Of a stretch of DNA of 8,672 nt, positions 5,851-8,672 are shown in pieces; positions within the stretch are counted from its first letter, which is position 1; each line of letters begins with the position of its first letter. Source of the DNA: Planctomycetota bacterium (GTDB lineage Bacteria > Planctomycetota > UBA11346). The position numbers were made by a program, and so were the translations under genes. Under the pieces are notes generated by a model. That model saw only the letters and a program-made list of their open reading frames with translations, searched no databases and was not told the DNA's origin. The stretch spans positions 1 through 8,672 of the forward strand of contig CANIXE010000071.1 of NCBI GenBank assembly GCA_947470885.1. The letters run 5' to 3'.

Positions 5851-8034
5851 ATGGACATGATCTTCTTCTACGTGCTCGCAGCCTTGGGCTTCGGCTTCGT
5901 CATCTTCATCCACGAACTCGGGCATTTCCTGTTCGCCAAGTGGGCCGGGGTGAAAGTCGAGGTGTTTTCCATCGGCTTTGGCCCGCGCCTGCTGACGTGG
6001 CGCTGGGGTGAAACGGAATATAGCCTATCCCTGCTGCCCCTCGGGGGGTACGTGCGGATGGTGGGCCAGGAGGACCTGCCGGAGGACGGTGCCCCGGTGG
6101 TCAACGATCCCCGGAGTTTCACGGCAGTCTCGCCCTGGTGGCGGGCCCTGATCCTGCTCGGTGGGGTGCTGTTCAATTTCCTGTCATCGTATGCGTTGAT
6201 GCTGGTGCTGGCGTTCCACGGACTGCCGATCATCCGCCCGTTGGTGGGGGATATCCGCAATGAGGTCCAGGTGGATGGCAAGCCCGTCCCCAGTCCGGCG
6301 GCCCGCCTGGGGGTGCGCCTGGGGGATGAGATCGTGACGGTGAATGGCGAGCGGACCCGGTCTTTCGAGGACGTGGTGATGGCGGTGGTCGCCCATGGCC
6401 AGTCCCCCGTGGAATTGACGGTGCGCAGAGCAGGCCAATTGGTCCAATTGGGCGTGGGCGCTGGGATCACCCCTATCCACGATCCCGTCACGGGTCTGCC
6501 CAGCCTGGGTATCCAACCCGCATCGTCCGCCGTGCTGGCGGATCCCATCGCCTTGGGCCGGGCCCAGACTCTGCCCCCCAGCGCACCCCGGGCCGGGGAG
6601 CGGATGGTGGCCGTGGGTGGGACAATCCCTGCCAATGGGGTAGGCCAGGAATTTGAGCGCCTACTTCAACCATTTTACGGCCAGGAGGTGGTGGTGACTT
6701 TGGTGGATGAAGCCGGTGCCACTCGTCAATCGACGCTCCGGGCCACGGCTGAAAGCGACGGCAGCGATGGCACCCTGGGACTTCCTGTGGTCATTCGCCG
6801 GGTGGTTGCCAAGTCCCCCGCGGCCCAGGCTGGTTTGCAGCCAGGGGATGTCGTCGCCCGGATTGATGAGACCGCTTTATGCGGCACCCAGCATTTCTTG
6901 GCCCTCGTCCGCACCGGTCTGGACCGGGGGGAGCGGGTGGCCCTGGAGGTCTACCGGCCCGGTGAAGTCGCTCCCCGAAGGTTGTTGATCACTGGGGCGG
7001 ATAATGGCGGGCGCAAACAGATCGGTGTCGAAATCAATGTGGTGGACAGCGGTCATCTGCCTGTCCTCGCTCCGGCCTTGGATGGTCTGCCCTCTGCGCT
7101 GGCAGCAGCGGGAATTCAGGCTGGGGATACCTTGTTGAAAATCGAATCCGAATCACGCACCCGCCTTAAAGCGGTGGCAGTCCGGGGAGGAGTTGTTTTG
7201 CCGATCCCGATGGATGCGGTCACCAGGAAGAAGCTGCAAACGGCCTATGTCCCCGGAAAGTTGGCCAAGCTCATGGGGGACAAGGAGCGTCAGGCGCTGA
7301 TGGACCAGCTCGCCGGGACCAGGGTAGTTGCCGTCGCCGATGCCGAAGGTCGGCCGGTCGGATCTCCCACCCCGGGTCTGATTGTGGTTAGGACTCCAGA
7401 TAACACCGAACGAACCATCGACCTGCGGGCTCTGGGTGAGGCAACGGCGCCATTCATCGCTGCCCTCCAAGCCGGTGACTGGTTGGGGGGTATCAACCCC
7501 GCGGGGGACGCTTTTGTGGCAGTTCGGGGTGCTGATATCACCGCCCGAGCGGTGATCCTGGATGGTCGTCCGGTGGGTGTGCCCCTGCTGTTCGATCCCG
7601 GGGTCACAGCCTACAAGCTGGAGTCCCCCGGCGAGGCATTCGCCATCGCCAATAAGGCGACCCACACGATGATCGTCAAGTCGCTCCAGCTTATCCCGAA
7701 GTTCTTCCAGAGCGCGGAATCCGGCGGCGTTGACGCCAGCAAATCACTCCAGGGACCCATCGGCATCTTCAGTGAATTGAAACGCAGCGCCGCAGAATTC
7801 GGCATCGCTGCCTATTTCAAGATCGTCGCCTTCATCGGTCTCAACCTGGTATTGGTGAATCTGCTGCCCATTCCCATCACCGATGGTGGTCAGTTGGTGT
7901 TCCTGGCCATCGAGACCGCCACCGGACGGACCATCCCGGGCAAAGTGCGGCTGATCCTGGCCTATGCGGGATTGGCGATGGTGTTGTCGTTGATGATTTT
8001 TGTTACTTGGCTAGATATCGCCCGACGACTCTGA
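5851..8034 (+). CDS. rseP: RseP-type site-2 intramembrane zinc metalloprotease with multiple PDZ-like units
   Basis: Site-2 proteases cleave membrane-spanning substrates within the bilayer. E. coli RseP cuts the anti-sigma factor RseA after DegS and clears signal-peptide remnants. The 727-residue protein has the zinc motif HELGH (21-25, catalytic E22) in the first membrane segment, then LLPLGGYVRMVGQED (61-75) and a second membrane segment with LGGVLFNF (103-110). C-terminal are a third segment with NLLPIPITDGG (670-680, zinc ligand D678) preceded by GPIGIFS (635-641), and a fourth segment at 701-722. Between segments 2 and 3 lie about 530 residues, far more than the two PDZ domains of the 450-residue E. 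coli protein. Five PDZ-like cores can be seen near 148-167, 242-258, 322-341, 415-433 and 535-550. The first and third are clear; the other three are degenerate. There is no Shine-Dalgarno sequence, and a Met at residue 3 is an alternative start. No sigma/anti-sigma gene, bamA or dxr neighbour is present, so its substrate is unknown. Confidence 0.94.
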   Translation: MDMIFFYVLAALGFGFVIFIHELGHFLFAKWAGVKVEVFSIGFGPRLLTWRWGETEYSLSLLPLGGYVRMVGQEDLPEDGAPVVNDPRSFTAVSPWWRALILLGGVLFNFLSSYALMLVLAFHGLPIIRPLVGDIRNEVQVDGKPVPSPAARLGVRLGDEIVTVNGERTRSFEDVVMAVVAHGQSPVELTVRRAGQLVQLGVGAGITPIHDPVTGLPSLGIQPASSAVLADPIALGRAQTLPPSAPRAGERMVAVGGTIPANGVGQEFERLLQPFYGQEVVVTLVDEAGATRQSTLRATAESDGSDGTLGLPVVIRRVVAKSPAAQAGLQPGDVVARIDETALCGTQHFLALVRTGLDRGERVALEVYRPGEVAPRRLLITGADNGGRKQIGVEINVVDSGHLPVLAPALDGLPSALAAAGIQAGDTLLKIESESRTRLKAVAVRGGVVLPIPMDAVTRKKLQTAYVPGKLAKLMGDKERQALMDQLAGTRVVAVADAEGRPVGSPTPGLIVVRTPDNTERTIDLRALGEATAPFIAALQAGDWLGGINPAGDAFVAVRGADITARAVILDGRPVGVPLLFDPGVTAYKLESPGEAFAIANKATHTMIVKSLQLIPKFFQSAESGGVDASKSLQGPIGIFSELKRSAAEFGIAAYFKIVAFIGLNLVLVNLLPIPITDGGQLVFLAIETATGRTIPGKVRLILAYAGLAMVLSLMIFVTWLDIARRL

Positions 8035-8077
8035 CGGGGCTTGCGCCCCGGCTCAACCCCGGCGCTGTCGCGCCGGG
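8035..8077 (+). terminator. possible terminator hairpins after rseP
   Basis: Directly after the rseP stop are two strong hairpins. CGGGGC (8035-8040) pairs with GCCCCG (8045-8050) around TTGC. CCCGGCGC (8058-8065) pairs with GCGCCGGG (8070-8077) around TGTC. Neither is followed by a T-run, so intrinsic termination is doubtful. They may instead protect the 3' end or be part of the repeat mosaic. Confidence 0.25.
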
Positions 8078-8288
8078 CAGCCGCCTTCGGCGTCTGGTGC
8101 CTGCGGCACGTTGATCCGTGTCGCGCCGGCTGCGCCGGCCGTTGCGCTGCGCGCAACCAAGCCCCTGTCGGCGCGGTGCTCGCTTCGCTGCGCCCCGGCC
8201 TCCGCTGCTCGCGGGGGTTCCCCCCGCTACTCCCCACCAGGGGCTCTCGCCCCTGGACCCGCACCACCCGAACGGGGCTCTCGCCCCG
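8035..8288. repeat. chain of short GC-rich hairpins, no gene
   Basis: This stretch holds no convincing coding sequence and is built of consecutive perfect inverted repeats with 3-5-base loops. After the two hairpins at 8035-8077 come CGCC/GGCG (8082-8092, loop TTC), GTGCC/GGCAC (8097-8109, loop TGC) and GCCGGC/GCCGGC (8125-8139, loop TGC). Then follow GTTGCGC/GCGCAAC (8141-8157, loop TGC), GCGGGGG/CCCCCGC (8211-8227, loop TTC), CCAGGGGC/GCCCCTGG (8237-8256, loop TCTC) and CGGGGC/GCCCCG (8273-8288, loop TCTC). On the minus strand the 8211-8227 hairpin is entered by GTAG (8230-8227), as in REP elements. High G+C makes single short stems cheap, but the density and the 7-8-bp perfect stems exceed what I would expect by chance. 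Confidence 0.65.
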
Positions 8289-8297
8289 GACCCGCAC
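8240..8297 (+). repeat. pair of near-identical direct repeats, each with a hairpin
   Basis: Positions 8240-8264 and 8274-8297 are the same sequence apart from one missing T at the junction of stem and tail. Each consists of GGGGC-TCTC-GCCCC followed by GGACCCGCAC. The spacing is 34 bases. It is a two-copy tandem-like duplication just before the 74-bp array. Confidence 0.65.
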
Positions 8298-8321
8298 GAT
8301 GACGCGGATGGAAGTGGCGTT
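8294..8321 (+). repeat. decayed tail of a further 74-bp unit
   Basis: Just before unit 1, the sequence from GCAC at 8294 through GACGCGGATGG, AAGTGGCG and TCCGGG follows the same order as the unit tail (GCACCTCACGCGGATCC, AAGTGCCG, CCGGG), with small indels and substitutions. This suggests a degenerate older unit 0 at the left boundary of the array. Confidence 0.4.
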
Positions 8322-8672
8322 CCGGGAGCGCCGGCCTCCAGGCCGGCTCGGATGTGCGTTGTTTCCGCACCTCACGCGGATCCGGCCAAGTGCCGCCGGG
8401 AGCGCCGACGGCCACGTCGGCTCGGATGTGCGTTGTTTCCGCTCCTCACGTGGATCTGGTCAAGTGCCGCCGGGAGCGCCGACGGCCACGTCGGCTCGGA
8501 AGTGCGTTGTTTCCGCACCTCACGCGGATCCGGCCAAGTTCCGCCGGGAGCGCCGACGGCCACGTCGGCTCGGATGCGCGTTGTTTCCGCACCTCACGCG
8601 GATCCGGCCAAGTGCCGCCGGGAGCGCCGACGGCCACGTCGGCTCGGATGCGCGTTGTTTCCGCACCTCACG
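8322..8672 (+). repeat. 74-bp tandem repeat array, continues past window
   Basis: Units begin at 8322, 8396, 8470, 8544 and 8618, exactly 74 bp apart; the fifth is cut by the window end after 55 bases. Each unit opens with CCGGGAGC, giving a GGAG foot, then a 7-bp stem with a 4-base loop. Unit 1 is GCCGGCC-TCCA-GGCCGGC and units 2-5 are GCCGACG-GCCA-CGTCGGC. A second small inverted repeat GTGCG-TTGTTTC-CGCAC follows in units 1 and 3 but is broken in units 2, 4 and 5. Beyond the hairpin, units differ at only a few positions: unit 2 has four changes near its 3' end, unit 3 has two, and units 4 and 5 are identical over their shared 55 bases. There are no variable spacers, so this is not CRISPR. 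The unit length is not a multiple of three, so it is not a coding repeat. It looks like a REP-type element that expanded in tandem recently. Confidence 0.95.

Noticed and set aside
4606..5925. Long open frame on the minus strand opposite the 4675-5775 gene
   Set aside because: The plus-strand frame has a proper membrane anchor, normal amino acid composition and the same direction as rseP. The reverse frame runs into the rseP coding region and shows no recognisable motifs.
8227..8637. Small minus-strand frames repeating similar peptides in the tandem array
   Set aside because: The 74-bp period is not a multiple of three, so each unit is read in a different frame. The frames exist only because the repeat lacks stop codons.
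8322..8672. CRISPR array
   Set aside because: Units are contiguous and almost identical with no unique spacers, and no cas gene is present.

Overview
The window is GC-rich bacterial DNA, by eye around 65 % G+C and nearer 50 % in the middle of the gene at 4675-5775. It carries five protein genes and several families of short palindromic repeats. The organism is probably a Gram-negative bacterium of the Planctomycetes/PVC type. The hints are the style of the DXS and desaturase proteins, a very long RseP-type protease with extra PDZ-like units, and no recognisable Shine-Dalgarno sequence before any of the five genes. This assignment is an inference from protein style and is not proven.

Layout: three genes lie on the minus strand and are read leftward. 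They are an acyl-CoA-type fatty acid desaturase (4491-3454), dxs for 1-deoxy-D-xylulose-5-phosphate synthase (3395-1443) and nhaA for a Na+/H+ antiporter (1349-39). The gaps are 58 and 93 bp, so they could form one transcript. Two genes are read rightward from the same intergenic region: a membrane-anchored protein of unknown function (4675-5775) and an RseP-type site-2 protease (5851-8034). The last 640 bp contain no gene and are built of repeats.

The leftward genes serve membrane lipid desaturation, the first step of the MEP isoprenoid pathway, and sodium/pH homeostasis. The rightward pair couples an intramembrane protease to an unknown anchored protein. All five have a plausible envelope or membrane link, but nothing in the sequence shows that they act as one system.

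The part least explained by ordinary annotation is the repeat content. A 74-bp unit is repeated in perfect register four and three-quarter times up to the window edge (8322-8672). Each unit holds a 7-bp stem whose sequence differs between unit 1 and units 2-5 through paired, compensatory changes. The first 31 bp of this element recur exactly between nhaA and dxs, and a fragment may recur in reverse at the left edge of the window. A separate perfect 13-bp-stem hairpin sits just before rseP, and a chain of at least eight tight hairpins follows rseP. Several of these carry a GGAG or GTAG tetranucleotide at the 5' foot of the hairpin, as in REP elements mobilised by IS200-like (RAYT/TnpA-REP) transposases. 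No such transposase is in the window.

I found no RNA genes, CRISPR array, insertion sequence or clear new multi-gene system here.
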